From contig NZ_QHLX01000002.1 in assembly GCF_004135675.1 (NCBI RefSeq), positions 62,001 to 126,000 of the forward strand: DNA of 64,000 nucleotides. Direction: 5' to 3'. Below are positions 27,140 to 38,464 of the stretch, piece by piece; position 1 is the first letter of the stretch; each line of letters starts with the position of its first letter. The notes beneath the pieces were generated by a model. That model did not search any database. It saw only the letters and a list, made by a program, of their open reading frames with translations, and was not told the origin of the DNA. The position numbers and the translations under genes are program-made. The stretch is from Marinitoga lauensis (lineage in GTDB: Bacteria > Thermotogota > Thermotogae > Petrotogales > Petrotogaceae).

Positions 27140-27730
27140 TTATAATTCAGAAATAGAACCCATTTTTCTAATAGATGACTGTCTTCTAAAAATTATCCTG
27201 TATATTGCAGACTGCAATCTCTCTGGTAATTCAAAAAATTTCGCTTCATATTCGTTATGATATAAAAGTTTTTTCTTTGAAACCAATGATGCTGGAATAA
27301 ATAATTTTTCACCAAACTCTTCTATGAATATCATAACTACATCATCCTGCTTAAATACATCATCTTCTTGAAGTATAGAAAAAATTATCCCTTCCGCTCC
27401 AAAAACTTTACATCTTGCAGATTTCATTTTTGATTTTAAAACATTCCACATAACAGGAGTTAATTTTTCCTTTAATAGCGGAGTAATTTCATTTTTATGA
27501 CCTATTAAAAATTCAAAATTCCAGAAAACCTTTAATTTGGATTTTTTTGTTTCTTTCTTTTCAATAATTTTTATAACGTAGCCATAGGGATTTTTTAATA
27601 TCACCTGAGCTTTTGCTATCAGCGGAAAATCCTTTGTTGTTATTTTTATTTTTAACACTGATCCTATATTAATTTGATCTATTGTTCTTACATTAACATA
27701 TAATATATCTCCAATAACTTTTTCTACCAT
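27140..27730 (-). CDS. PilZ-like (YcgR-type) domain protein
   Basis: 196 residues. The N-terminal half looks like a YcgR-N beta domain (INIGSVLKIKITTKDFPLIA). The C-terminal half ends with ...AKFFELPERLQSAIYRIIFR RQ, the helix that closes PilZ domains in flagellar-brake proteins. The usual c-di-GMP ligands RxxxR and D/NxSxxG are not clearly present; KSARCKVFGAEGIIFSI lies at their expected place. It may therefore be degenerate. It is the last gene of the chemosensory operon, downstream of HD proteins, which fits an output role in c-di-GMP signalling. Start context is poor, so the first residues are uncertain. Confidence 0.6.
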   Translation of the reverse strand: MVEKVIGDILYVNVRTIDQINIGSVLKIKITTKDFPLIAKAQVILKNPYGYVIKIIEKKETKKSKLKVFWNFEFLIGHKNEITPLLKEKLTPVMWNVLKSKMKSARCKVFGAEGIIFSILQEDDVFKQDDVVMIFIEEFGEKLFIPASLVSKKKLLYHNEYEAKFFELPERLQSAIYRIIFRRQSSIRKMGSISEL

Positions 27731-27743
27731 CCCGTCATTTCAA

Positions 27744-28834
27744 TTAATTCTTCCCTAATCCTTCATATCTTAGATTAATTGTTTTTGATTTCAAGGCTAA
27801 TCCTGAAAATTTCCCATTATCAAATTCTGTATAATATATCTTTAATGCCTCAATAGCAGCATTAACAACATTTTTATCATATAATTTCCCGGCATTTTTT
27901 TCCAGATATTCAATTATATTTTCGGTTTCCTGTTTTCCTGAAAGAACTATATTTTCATCTATATAATTGGATATTATTAAGATATTATCTTCTAAAGTCA
28001 GAACCTTTTTCTTAAAATGTCCCGTCCCTGCTATATTTTCATGATGATTTAATGCTAAATCCACATAAGGCTTCATTAAAACATTTCCAAAAAACATTTC
28101 TTCAAGTCTTTTTAAATGAATGCTTATTAATGGATCTTTTTCTTTTTCATTTAATGATTCCATATGCTCTGCAAGAGCTTTTTCAGAAAACCATATATAT
28201 CCAATATCATGAATAAATGAAGCTATCTGTAATCTATATAAAATATCTTCATCTAATCCCAATAAACTACCTATAATATTTGATAAATCTGCTACTCTTA
28301 AAGAATGCTCATATAAAACTTCAGAATGATTTTTAAGAAGTGTTAGGTAATTTTTCACAAAAGCGTTTATAGAATATTTTGAATATTTGTTAAAATAAAC
28401 TGCATCTATATTCTTTTCAAATATAGATATAAATCTTGAGAATACATCTCTATTATCAAATAATATCTCATCTTTAGAAATTAAATAAAAAAAACCATAA
28501 TTTTTTCCTTTTCTGGTAATAATATTGTTTTTATAATAAAATTATCAAAACGATTATTAATCAAAAATGAAAATTCATTGGAAAAAGTAACCCTGAAATT
28601 AGATTCTCTTTTTTCCTCAAATACATCATACATTTTTTTTGGAACTTCAAAAACAACATCTTCTGAATATTCGAAATATTCTTTATTTAAATTATCAAAA
28701 GTAAATATATTTAGAAAGCTTGTGCCTTCTAAATTCACTGCAAGTCCTATAAACACTTCACGATTTTGAAATAATGTCCTTGAAAATATATTAATAGCTC
28801 TTTTTATAATTTCAAGATTAAATATTTTAATCAC
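27744..28834 (-). CDS. HD domain protein with novel N-terminal domain (one frame break)
   Basis: About 363 residues when joined. Residues 1-117 (from ATG 28834) form an unrecognised alpha/beta sensor-like region ending NFIIKTILLPEKEKIMVFF. After adding one base in the eight-A run at 28487-28494, the frame continues with a linker and then an HD domain (HSEVLYEHSLRVADLSNIIG, ASFIHDIGYIWFSE, LALNHHENIAGTGH). The HD pair and HHE are present, but the GYP motif of c-di-GMP phosphodiesterases is replaced, so it is an HDOD/HD-GYP-like relative of uncertain activity. It sits between the GAF/kinase-like protein and the PilZ-like protein. Confidence 0.7.
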
Positions 28835-28853
28835 CTCTTTGAAATATTATGGA

Positions 28854-30225
28854 TTACTCCGACTTTGCTGGTATTTTTAATTTAAAAGTAATATTTCCAT
28901 CATTTTCACAATAATAATCAAAAACAATATGATAATTTTCCAGCATAGTTTTAGAAATTTTAATAGATCTTTCAAAATCATCCGAATTTATCTGGCACGA
29001 ACGTAAACTACAGAATATTTCAAGAATATAATACTTCTCCTTCAAATAAAGGTGAATATCAAATTCATTTTTTTTGTTAAAGCTCAAATGTTTTAATGTC
29101 ATTACAATAACATTCAATAATGCATTTAAAAAAATTTTTCTTGATCCATATATGAGGGCTTCTGCTTCAAAACTTATTTTAAATTGAATATTGGGTTCTA
29201 AAAATACTATCTTTTTTTCTATTTCCTTAAGCACATCTTTTAAGTCAATTACTTCTATGCTATCATCATTATAAAATCTTAACTTATATTTTAACACTGC
29301 ATTTTTTATTCTTTCAATTGATTTTTTTATTTCATTTGCCATATCCGGATGCTGTTCTTCAAAAAAGAAGGTTATAAGATTCAAAGAGGTTAATGCACTA
29401 TTTATTTCCTGAATTAAATCCCATGAGACGAAGTTCATTAATAACGTTTCCTTTGCAAGGTCGGAATAATTTTCTAAAACCTTATTCAATTCCTCAGCAT
29501 GCTTGATCAATAATATTTTTTCAAAAAACACTTTTATTTTTTCTACAATATCTTCATCATATTCATAATCATATTTAATTTCAAAATATCTATCTCCAAC
29601 CTTTATCAATCCTTTTTTTGTGGGAACTGTATGTTCAATAAAACTTATGGTAATACCAAACTTTTTCTTCATTTTTTGAACAATCTCATTCATAAACTCC
29701 ACAACAGTTGTTGTTTTTGAATAGGCTTCTACAATCAATTCCATAACATAAACATAATTTTTAAACCTTTCCTTTTCTTTATGTATTTCTTCAAGTAATA
29801 TTATATTATATATGGGTGGTAATAGGTATATTTTTTCACTTAATAAATACTTTAAATCTTCTTCTACGAATCTTTCCTTTTTCTATTTAAGTTTATTATT
29901 CCAATTAATTTATCTTTGAAATAGAGAGGAAAAATTATGGAAGATATTATATCTTTCTTTTTTTCATTAATATTCAATTTTAATAAATCCTCAGTATTTA
30001 TTATCACCGGTTTTTTGTTTTCTAAAACCAGCTTATCAATATTTCCAATAGAAATATTTTTTATATCTATTTTTAAATTTTTTCAATTTTAAATATTATG
30101 TCTTCATTTAAATTTAGTACAAGTAATGAACCTGAGTCAACGTCTAATTTATCAATTATTCTATTAAATATATGTTTTATATATTCATCAAACTCCTTAT
30201 ATGTGAGATTTGATATAAAATTCAT
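28854..30225 (-). CDS. GAF domain protein with degenerate histidine-kinase-like C-terminus (two frame breaks)
   Basis: About 457 residues over the joined frames. It starts at ATG 30225 after GAGGTGGAAAA. Residues 1-130 look like a GAF domain (GSLLVLNLNEDIIFKIEK... IIFPLYFKDKLIGIINLNRK). The frame must be repaired at the T-runs at 30078-30083 and about 29874-29882. The C-terminal 250 residues keep the outline of a two-helix dimerisation domain (ETLLMNFVSWDLIQEINSAL) and an ATPase fold (NALLNVIVMTLKHLSF), but phospho-His and the DxGxG motif are missing. It could be a pseudokinase that binds a response regulator, perhaps the neighbouring one. Confidence 0.6.
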
Positions 30226-30234
30226 TTTTCCACC

Positions 30235-30626
30235 TCACAACAGGCCTAACGATGTTTTCCATCTTTTTACCCTTTCTACATTTTCTTTAACTATACCAAG
30301 CATCTTTTCTGGTTCAAACGGTTTTTCAATAAAATCTGTAGCCCAAGAGTAAGCGCATGTAAAACATAATCAGGACTTGAATATGCCGTCATCATCACAA
30401 CTGTTGTTAAAGGAGATATTTTTTTTGCCTTTCTTAATACCTCTATACCATCTAAATCTTCCATTATTATATCAAGCAAAATGACATCATATTCTGTATT
30501 CTTTATCATTTCTATTGCTTTATTACCACCTTCAGCTAAGTCAACATCATACTTTGCCTTTTCCAAAACCTTTTTTAATACATTTCTGATAACCATATCA
30601 TCATCAACAACCAATATTTTTCCCAT
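30235..30626 (-). CDS. Single-domain response regulator (one frame break)
   Basis: 130 residues as reconstructed, a CheY-like receiver: KILVVDDDMVIRNVLKKVLE supplies the acidic pair, VILLDIIMEDLDG the phospho-acceptor Asp, MMTAYS the switch Thr/Ser, and after adding one base at CCC 30342-30344 ALTLGATDFIEKPFEPEKML supplies the conserved Lys. It ends KRWKTSLGLL at 30235. No output domain. RBS GGAGG at 30635-30639. It lies between the HD-GYP gene and the GAF/kinase-like gene. Confidence 0.85.
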
Positions 30627-30646
30627 AATTATACCTCCTCAAAAAT

Positions 30647-31768
30647 CTATTTATCTTCAAAAATTTTATAAATTCATCTGTTAAATGTGGATCAAATTGT
30701 TTTCTTCTATTAACTTTCAATTCATTTATAGCATAATTAATTGAAAATGCTTGTCTATAAGGTCTGGCTGTAACCATTGCATCAAATGAATCCGCTATAG
30801 TTATTATTCTCGATTCAAATGGAATTTCTTCACCCTTTAATCCATCAGGATATCCATTTCCATCATATCTTTCGTGATGATGTCTGATAATTTTTCCAAT
30901 CTTTTCAAATCCTTCAAATGAACTCACCAATTCCTCGCCTTTTACTGGATGTTCTTTTATTTTATTATATTCTTCTTCAGTTAAGTTTTTATTTTTTAAT
31001 AAAATACTCTGAGGTATAGAAAGTTTTCCTATATCGTGAAGAGCACTTGCGAGAAAAAGATCATTTATTATTTCTTCTTTTCCTATTATTTTAGCTAATG
31101 ATGTTGCATAATACGATACTCTTTCAGAATGCCCCTTTGTATACGGATCATAAAAATCCACGGCTTTTAAAAATGCAAATGCAGTGTTTTTTAAAAACTT
31201 TTTTGATTATTATATAATTCTTTTGACATTAAGAATGTAGTTGCTATATTACTTATTGTTTTTATTAATTCAAGTTCATATGGTTTAAAATCGCTTTCTA
31301 ACAAATCCAATATTATATATCCATGTAAAGCAAAGGTTTTCATTGGAATAATCAAACTCTTATTTACTTTTATTATTTTTTCCTTAAAAATATTTATATT
31401 TTTTATATATCTTTCATAGAAATTATTTACCAACTCTATATTTTCAAATTCTTTATTTAATATAGCCGCATTATAATGCAATTTTTTACTATGTCCTAAG
31501 ATAGAAATAAACCTAAAAACTTTATCTTCTTTTTCAATACACAACCGTATTTTATTTCTGGCAATAGTTCTATAAAAGCTGATAATATCTTATTAAAATA
31601 ATTTTCCATAGATATATCTAAAGATATATTAGAAATTAAATCAACCACTCTAATAAATCTATTATTTATTTCTTCAAGTTCTTTATATGAGTATTCAAGT
31701 TGTTCATAAGCTGCTTCAAGCTCTTCTTCAAGCATCCTTAATTCTTCATATTTTTTATCCTCTTTCAT
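30647..31768 (-). CDS. GAF-HD-GYP cyclic-di-GMP phosphodiesterase (three frame breaks)
   Basis: About 373 residues. An N-terminal coiled coil (LEEELEAAYEQLEYSYKELE) leads into a GAF-like domain (FIELLPEIKYG, then KVFRFISILGHSKKL in another frame) and a full HD-GYP domain: HSERVSYYATSLAKII, ALHDIGKLSIP, HHHERYDGNGYPDGLKGEEI, IITIADSFDAM, DEFIKIFEDK. All metal ligands and the GYP motif are intact, so it should hydrolyse c-di-GMP. Single-base losses near 31548, 31198 and 30672 split it. With the last repaired, it ends in TAG just before the ribosome binding site of the response regulator. The ATG at 31768 overlaps the cheB tail. Confidence 0.85.
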
Positions 31769-32823
31769 TCCTTAAACCAACCTTTTTTATGATCTCATCA
31801 GCTATTTTATATGATGGGAGTATTTTATGTGCTCCTCCTAATTTAATAGCTTCCGCAGGCATTCCAAAAACCACAGCAGTTTCTTCAGATTCTGCTATTG
31901 TGTAACCACCAGATTTTTTATTTTAACCATAGATTTAGCTCCATCATTTCCCATACCAGTCATTAACACTCCAATTGTTTTATTACCAAAAGCAGATAAT
32001 ACAGAATCCATCATTATATTCACAGAAGGCATAAATAGATGTTGTGGAGTTTTTGAAAGATGTATATTTGCACTTTTTAATCCCTTTCTTACTTTTAAAT
32101 GATAACCACCACGTCCTACATATACATATCCAGGTTTTATTTCCATATCGTCCTGCGCTTCTACTACCTTTAACTCACAATTTGCATCCAATCTTTCTGC
32201 ATAAGTTTTTGTAAATTGCGGTGGAATATGCTGAACTAAAAATATAGCGGCATTTAATTCGGCAGGTAGTTTTGGTAATACATCATATATAGTTCTTGGG
32301 CCTCCAGTAGAAATACCTATAGCTATCGCAAAATAATCCAAGCTTACCGATGTTGTTATTTCTTTTTCTTTTTTGGTTCAAGAGAAATTTCTTTTTCAGA
32401 AAAAAATTCTTTTTTTGCACTTTCAGAAATAGAAAACAAATAAGCGGCATAGATTTTTTTTATTAATTCATCCTTCAAATAATATAAATCATCTGGTTTT
32501 GGAATATAATCAAATGCTCCTAATTCCAAAGCTTCATAAGCTATAATAGATGTTCTTTCACCAAGCGAGGATACAACAATAATAGGAATATTTTTTTCTT
32601 CAAGAATATATTGTAATGCTGTTAATCCATCCATATTTGGCATTTTTATATCCATCAATATTACATCAGGATTTAATTCATTTGCTTTTTCCACTGCTTC
32701 AATTCCATCTCTTGCTATATCAATTACTTTAAATCTTTTATCTGATTCGATAAGTGTTTTTAAAATTTTTCTTGTAAAAGGCGAATCATCTGCAATTAAA
32801 ATATTAATAGAAATAATGATCAC
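31755..32823 (-). CDS. cheB: Chemotaxis protein-glutamate methylesterase (two frame breaks)
   Basis: About 355 residues. Receiver domain: INILIADDSPFTRKILKTLI, DVILMDIKMPNMDGL (phospho-Asp), VVSSLGER, FDYIPKPDD. After a lysine-rich linker, broken at the T-run 32369-32374, comes the catalytic domain: AIGISTGGPRTIYDVLPKLP with the Ser nucleophile, FLVQHIPPQFTKTYAERLD with the His, VLMTGMGNDGAKSM with the Asp, then IKKSGGYTIAESEETAVVFG after adding a base at T 31914-31919. It removes methyl groups from receptor glutamates. The start is unclear: GTG 32823 is part of GAGGTG itself, and the best-spaced codon is ATT. Confidence 0.88.
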
Positions 32824-34192
32824 CTCGATTTTTTATTTTTGATTTATTGCTAATATTCTTATTTATATTAATTAATTCAATTTTATTCAATACCTTTTTC
32901 AAATCAAGAATTAATATTGATTCTCCATTATATTCTCCAGCACCTTTAACAAATTCATTTTCAGATTTAAATTCTACAAAGTTCATTTGAATAATTTCAG
33001 TAACGGAATCAACAAGGAATCCAATCTTTTTCCCTTCAATTGATACAACTATCATTCTTGAAATTTCTGTTATTTTTATTTCTTTATTTATTCCAAATCT
33101 TTTTTTTAAATCTATAAGCGGTATTATTTCTCCTCTTAAATTCATAAATCCTCTGATATAATCAGGGACTTCTGGAATTCTTGTAATATCCTTTATTCTA
33201 TTAATTTCAACAATAGAATTTATTTCTATTGCATATTTTTCATTTTCCACATCAAATAACACATACTTTTCTCTTTTTTCTTTTATTCTTATATCAGATT
33301 TTATCTTTTTGCTTTTTTTATTTAATTTCTTTATATCATCACTTATCATAAAACCTGGATTCAAGATCATTATAGACATATCCTTATATCTTAAAAAGCC
33401 TTGAAATTTTTTATTTTCTCTTAGAATAGATGGTATTTTTTTTATTTCAGGAAAACTCAATAAATAATATACATTATCAACAATAAAACCTGCTTTTATT
33501 CCATTAACATTCATTATAATTATTTTGGTAAAGTCAGTAATAATTGTTTCTTTACCATATAAACATTCATTTAAATCAATTACAGGCATGAACTCATTTT
33601 TAATTGAAATAATTCCTTTAACACATTGTGGCATTTTTGGAATTTTATTTGGAGTAATGTATTTTATTATCTCCTGTATTTCATTTATTATAAATCCATA
33701 TTTTTCATTATTTATTCCAAAGATAATAACTTTTTTATTTGCCTTCTTTGATAATTTTTTTATTATTCTTCTATCTTTGCTTATATTGATTGTGTTTGTG
33801 TTTGTTTTTTTTATATCAATCAATTTTTCTATATCCAATAATATATAATCTTTATTTTTTTTCTTTAATATAGAATTTATATATGTGGATTTAGATTCAA
33901 TTTTTTCTTCAATCTCATTTAATATTCCTTTTGTTTTATCAACGATTATTCCAAAAGGTTTTTCTTCATTAATAATAATTATTTTAGAAAATTGTCTAAT
34001 TTCACCATTATAACCAAAACGTTTCCCGAGATTAATTACAGGTATTATTTCTCCTTTTATATTTATTAAGCCCTGTATATATTCAGGGAAAAGAGGTATT
34101 CTGGTTATTTTTTTCATATTGATAATTTCCTTAACTTTAAACATAGAAACACAATAATCCTGATTATATATTTCAAAAACCAAATAATTCAT
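32804..34192 (-). CDS. Triple CheW-domain coupling protein
   Basis: 462 residues made of three consecutive CheW domains: about 1-125 (LVFEIYNQDYCVSMFKVKEI; GLINIKGEIIPVINLGKRFG), 152-285 (IFGINNEKYGFIINEIQEII; GIISIKNEFMPVIDLNECLY), and 304-435 (VLFDVENEKYAIEINSIVEI; GFMNLRGEIIPLIDLKKRFG). The first and third are closest to consensus; the middle is more diverged. CheW links receptors to CheA; three in tandem would allow multivalent bridging. ATG 34192 follows GAGGTG 6 bases upstream; an earlier ATG at 34222 overlaps the receptor gene. No single-domain CheW is in the operon, so this is probably the only coupler here. Confidence 0.85.
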   Translation of the reverse strand: MNYLVFEIYNQDYCVSMFKVKEIINMKKITRIPLFPEYIQGLINIKGEIIPVINLGKRFGYNGEIRQFSKIIIINEEKPFGIIVDKTKGILNEIEEKIESKSTYINSILKKKNKDYILLDIEKLIDIKKTNTNTINISKDRRIIKKLSKKANKKVIIFGINNEKYGFIINEIQEIIKYITPNKIPKMPQCVKGIISIKNEFMPVIDLNECLYGKETIITDFTKIIIMNVNGIKAGFIVDNVYYLLSFPEIKKIPSILRENKKFQGFLRYKDMSIMILNPGFMISDDIKKLNKKSKKIKSDIRIKEKREKYVLFDVENEKYAIEINSIVEINRIKDITRIPEVPDYIRGFMNLRGEIIPLIDLKKRFGINKEIKITEISRMIVVSIEGKKIGFLVDSVTEIIQMNFVEFKSENEFVKGAGEYNGESILILDLKKVLNKIELININKNISNKSKIKNRGDHYFY

Positions 34193-34205
34193 AAAAAACA
34201 CCTCA

Positions 34206-36140
34206 TTAAAACTGTAATTCATTAGATTGAGTCATAATCTCCTTTATCACATTTAACATTTCATTTATACCCTTTTCATGTTCAATAGATGCTCTCGATG
34301 CTTCTTCAATAGATGCAAAAGATTCTTCAACAGCACTTTGAGCCTGTTCGACTGCACTCTTTGATTGTTCAATTGCACTTGCAATTTCAGAAATTGAATG
34401 CATATTAGAACTATATTTATTCAATAATTCATTTAAAGCTTTTTCCAATTCTTTTAAAACATATATCGTTGTTTTGGCTTCTAAAGCTTCTGAATAGGCG
34501 CGTTTTTGGTTTTCATAAGTATTCTCTTCCGATTTTTTTATATTTTCATCTATTTCATCAAGTACATTCTTTATTGATTCAAGATTTTCTTCAGATGTAA
34601 TGGATAAATTTCTTATATCGGTTGACACCGTCTTAAATCCATCACCATAATCTCCTGATCTTGCAGCTTCAATAAAACCATTTACAGCAAGCATATTTAT
34701 TTGAAGCGCCATTTTTTCCATTTTCGATATCGTTTTATCCATTTGCCTGAAATTAGAAGATATTTTTTTTATATTTTCATAAACATTTGAGAATTTTGAA
34801 CCAGTTATTCCAATATTATCAATTAATCTATTTACTTTTTCCTGATTTTCTTTTATATCTTCAAATATCTTCTTTAAAAATTCTTCATCTTCATTATTCA
34901 TTGATTGTAATTTATGGGATAATTCTGCAAAATCGAAAACAATATTATTCATATTATCCATTTCTTCAGAAAAAACCGATGAAATCTTTTCCAATTGTGA
35001 TAAATGAACTTTAATACTTTCTGTTCCATTATATGTCTCTTCGATAATCCCAAATAGTTCATCAATTGATGTTGCTAATAATTCCAATGTTGATTTATCC
35101 TCTGTTGAATTTAATATTTTTTCCGATACATCAACTAAATTTTGTGCAGATATACTGATATCTGCAAAAGCTCTTTCTTCTTCCTGAAGAGAAATCGATA
35201 TCTCTTCAGATTCTCTTGAAACCTGTTCTGAAAGAGCTACAACATTTTCTGCAGAAGCTAAATACTTTTCTGATAAGTCCGCAAAAGTATTTATTATCTT
35301 TATTTCCTCTAAGATATTTTCCTTTATCTTATCAAAATTATTCTTTAAAAATTCAAAGGCTTTACTTATTTCCTTTCCAAGATTTTCCTGATTTTCAAAA
35401 AAGTTATTGAGATTATCAACGCTTTTCATCACATAATCCATATTTTCTTTTAATTCGTTTATATATACTCCTATATTTTTTGCATGGGTCTCTGATATTT
35501 CTGCCAGATTCCTTATTTCTTCTGCAACAACCGCAAAACCAATTCCATATTCCTCTGCCCTTGCTGCTTCTATTGCTGCATTCAAAGATAATAAATTTGT
35601 TTGATCGGCAATTAATACAACAGAATTTATTATTTCAATTATTTTTTCTGATTTTATTTTTAATCCTTGAATATTATTATTGGTTTCTTTATTAAACTCT
35701 ATTGTATTGTTGATGGAATTAATAAGTCCTTCCACACTATTAATTGATTGTAATATCTGAACTTGAGATTTATCAGTTTCATATAGAATATCGTTGGCAG
35801 ATTCTTTTATGCCCTCTGAATTTTTGTTTATCTGATATATTGCTGCTCTTATTTCATGTATGGAATTGGATATTTGTTCGGTTCCTGAAGTAATTTGCAT
35901 CATCGCCTTCGAAAGCTCTTCCACACTTGACCCTAACTCTTCTACTGCAGCTAATAACTCTTCAGAAGAAGATGTCAGATTTTCCGCTATTGCCTGTCTT
36001 TTTAAATATGTTTGCTTCCTGGCTCTTTCCATGGCTTTCTTTCTTGCTTCCTCACGTTTCTTTTTTAATTCTTCTTCATTTATCTGTTTTAAGGTTGATT
36101 TTTTTTGTGAATCAGGAATTAACAATCTTTTATCATTCAT
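34206..36140 (-). CDS. Soluble chemoreceptor with two MCP signalling tips
   Basis: 644 residues, no membrane segment and no recognised sensor domain. A basic N-terminal coiled coil (about 20-50) is followed by long helical coiled coil. A first MCP hairpin tip lies at about 177-212 ([20 protein letters not shown] then [14 protein letters not shown]), fully canonical. A second lies at about 476-512 ([20 protein letters not shown] then [13 protein letters not shown]), more diverged. Glu/Gln-Ser pairs near both ends ([34 protein letters not shown]) look like CheR/CheB methylation sites. It is cytoplasmic, like FrzCD. Two tips in one chain imply either a tandem receptor or a chain folding back twice. 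ATG 36140 after GGGAGG. Intact frame. Confidence 0.85.
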   Translation of the reverse strand: MNDKRLLIPDSQKKSTLKQINEEELKKKREEARKKAMERARKQTYLKRQAIAENLTSSSEELLAAVEELGSSVEELSKAMMQITSGTEQISNSIHEIRAAIYQINKNSEGIKESANDILYETDKSQVQILQSINSVEGLINSINNTIEFNKETNNNIQGLKIKSEKIIEIINSVVLIADQTNLLSLNAAIEAARAEEYGIGFAVVAEEIRNLAEISETHAKNIGVYINELKENMDYVMKSVDNLNNFFENQENLGKEISKAFEFLKNNFDKIKENILEEIKIINTFADLSEKYLASAENVVALSEQVSRESEEISISLQEEERAFADISISAQNLVDVSEKILNSTEDKSTLELLATSIDELFGIIEETYNGTESIKVHLSQLEKISSVFSEEMDNMNNIVFDFAELSHKLQSMNNEDEEFLKKIFEDIKENQEKVNRLIDNIGITGSKFSNVYENIKKISSNFRQMDKTISKMEKMALQINMLAVNGFIEAARSGDYGDGFKTVSTDIRNLSITSEENLESIKNVLDEIDENIKKSEENTYENQKRAYSEALEAKTTIYVLKELEKALNELLNKYSSNMHSISEIASAIEQSKSAVEQAQSAVEESFASIEEASRASIEHEKGINEMLNVIKEIMTQSNELQF

Positions 36141-36170
36141 ATTATTTCCTCCCTGTTCTTATAAATACGA

Positions 36171-38080
36171 TTATAATACCAATCCAGACGGTTTAAATAT
36201 TAAAACTATTTCACCATTTCCTAAAATAGTAGATCCAAAAATGTATTCATGTTTTAAATAGTCTGGCAATGGTTTTACCAAAAACTCATTTTCTTCAACA
36301 AACTTATCTAACAATATAGATATATCATCACCATATTTATTTATAACGACCATAGGCATTAAATCAAATTCATATTTTCTTTGAACAATATCTTCAAAAT
36401 CATATTTTTTGTTTTCTAAAATGCTTTTTAAATCATATACCGGTATTAAATCATCATTATATTCAACAAATAGCATATTGGAAAAATTATGTAATTTTTT
36501 CTTATTTATTTTTACTACCTGTTTTATTTCCTCAAAGGGAAATATATATTTTTCCTTTCCAACAAAAAATAGTATTCCATTGATAACTGAAACAGTATTA
36601 GGTATCTTTAAAACAAACTTTGTTCCTTTTCCTCGTTCTGTCTTTAAAGAAACTGAACCGTTTAATGCCTCTATATTATTTTTTACAACATCCATACCTA
36701 TACCACGCCCTGATATTTCCGTTACATTCCCTTTTGTACTGAATCCTGGTTCAAAAATATAATATATTATCTCTTCATCTGGTAAATCTATATTTAATCC
36801 TTTTTCTTTTGCTATTTCTCTTATTTTAGTAGGATCAATACCTTTCCCATCATCAATTATCTCAATAAATACATATCCACTTTCATAATATGCATTTATT
36901 TTTATTAATCCTTTTTCTGGTTTCCCTGTTTTAATACGTTCACTAACTGTTTCTATACCATGATCTATTGCATTTCTAATTAAATGTGTTAAGGGATCCG
37001 ACAAACGCTCTAATATAAATCTGTCAACTTCAATATCGCCACCTGATATTTCAAAATCTATTTCTTTATTTTGTACTTTTGATAATTCTCTTATCAGTCT
37101 TTTATATTTATAAAACAATTCTTTTATTGGGATCATCTTTAATGTTCTCATTTGATTTTGCAAATCCGTAGTAACTTTTTCGAGATTTTGAAAAATCTTT
37201 TTGTATTCATGGTGCAACTCGGTAGAAATATTCGATAATTTTTTTAATAAAAATGATGTTGTCGTTTTTAAGGTTATTAATTCTCCTACCAGATTCATAA
37301 TATTATTAAGCTTTTCTATATCAATTCTTATAGTATCTGAAAATTCAGGTTTATACTGTATCTCCATTTGATTCTCTTTTGAAAGGTCTTTTTCTTTTTA
37401 TCAAATACAAGATCATTAAATTCTTCTATGCTTTTTTCAACAGAATTTCTATCCTGTATTAATGCAAAATCCATTATTTTTTTTAACTGCTGTATCAAAT
37501 CTTCTCTTTTCAATCGTTTTAAGGCATTCATTACGGAAAGATACATTCTTTCAAGTTGTGAGTTATTGTATTCTTCCATTTTTTCCAGATACTCGAAAAA
37601 TTGAGATAATATGTTTAAAAAAACCTTTAATGCTGGGTCAATATCCAATTTTTTATTAATAGTATTATTTTTATTTTTTATTTTATCTAAAAATTCAGAT
37701 ATATCTGGTGATTCTTTCATTTCACTAAATGCTTTTGATAAACTTCTCAATATATCTATTCCATCGTAGATAATTTCTGTATACGTTTTATTTTGAATAT
37801 TGTTTCCAAATTCAACAACATAATCTTCCAGTGCATGAGATACTTTTTCTATTTTTTGAGCATTTTCAATATATTTTTCTGGAATATCCATGGATAACAA
37901 TAATCTTGACACTCCTTTAATACTATGGAATGATCTCATTAAAGTATTTATTGTACTGGTATCTGAATTTTCTTCAAGATCTATCATTATATTTTCTGCG
38001 AGATTTATATTTTCATTCAACTCTTCTTTAAAATCTTTTATCACATCATCAATAAATTTCCTGTCAAAATGCATTTTCAT
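36171..38080 (-). CDS. cheA: Chemotaxis histidine kinase CheA (one frame break)
   Basis: About 636 residues. P1 Hpt domain with phospho-His in MRSFHSIKGVSRLLL (about residue 54), a second helical region (about 130-240), the P3 dimerisation helix pair (IEKLNNIMNLVGELITLKTT), the P4 ATPase with HLIRNAIDHGIE (N box), IIDDGKGIDP (G1), GRGIGMDVVKNNIEALNGSV (G2), and a C-terminal CheW-like P5. A P2 CheY-binding domain is not evident. The frame breaks at the A-run near 37395, where the chain reads DKKKK and must gain a base to continue DLSKENQMEIQYKPEFSDTI. ATG 38080 lies 8 bases after GGAG inside the cheY tail. Confidence 0.9.
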
Positions 38081-38081
38081 A

Positions 38082-38453
38082 TTATTCATCTCCAAGGGCA
38101 ATTTTTACGCTTTCTATAAGTGATTCAGGATCAGATGGTTTTACAATATAAAAGTTTGCCCCAACTTCAAATCCTTTCATTTTGTCCGTTGATCTATCCA
38201 GTGTTGTAATAATTATTATAGGAATATCCTTATAATTTTCATCTTCTCGTATTCTCTTTATTAAAGTAAAACCATCTAAATTTGGCATATTTAAATCCGT
38301 AAGAACAATATCAATATCACTTTCTCTATACAAAATATCCAGAGCTTTCGCTCCATCTTCAGCCTCATATATTTCGTAACCAGCTGACTTTAAAATGCTA
38401 GCATGATAACTTCTGGTCATTTTAGAATCATCTATTATTAAAATTTTATGCAT
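38082..38453 (-). CDS. cheY: CheY-like response regulator
   Basis: 123-residue single receiver domain: ILIIDDSKMTRSYHASIL, DIDIVLTDLNMPNLDGFTLI (phospho-Asp), IPIIIITTLDRSTDK, FYIVKPSDPESLIE (Lys). The motif details (SKMTR, NMPNLDG, ITT) match chemotaxis-type CheY receivers. ATG 38453 follows GAGGGGG by 7 bases. It sits between cheR and cheA and is the likely phosphorylation output of this CheA. No frame break. Confidence 0.88.
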   Translation of the reverse strand: MHKILIIDDSKMTRSYHASILKSAGYEIYEAEDGAKALDILYRESDIDIVLTDLNMPNLDGFTLIKRIREDENYKDIPIIIITTLDRSTDKMKGFEVGANFYIVKPSDPESLIESVKIALGDE

Positions 38454-38464
38454 TATCTTCCCCC

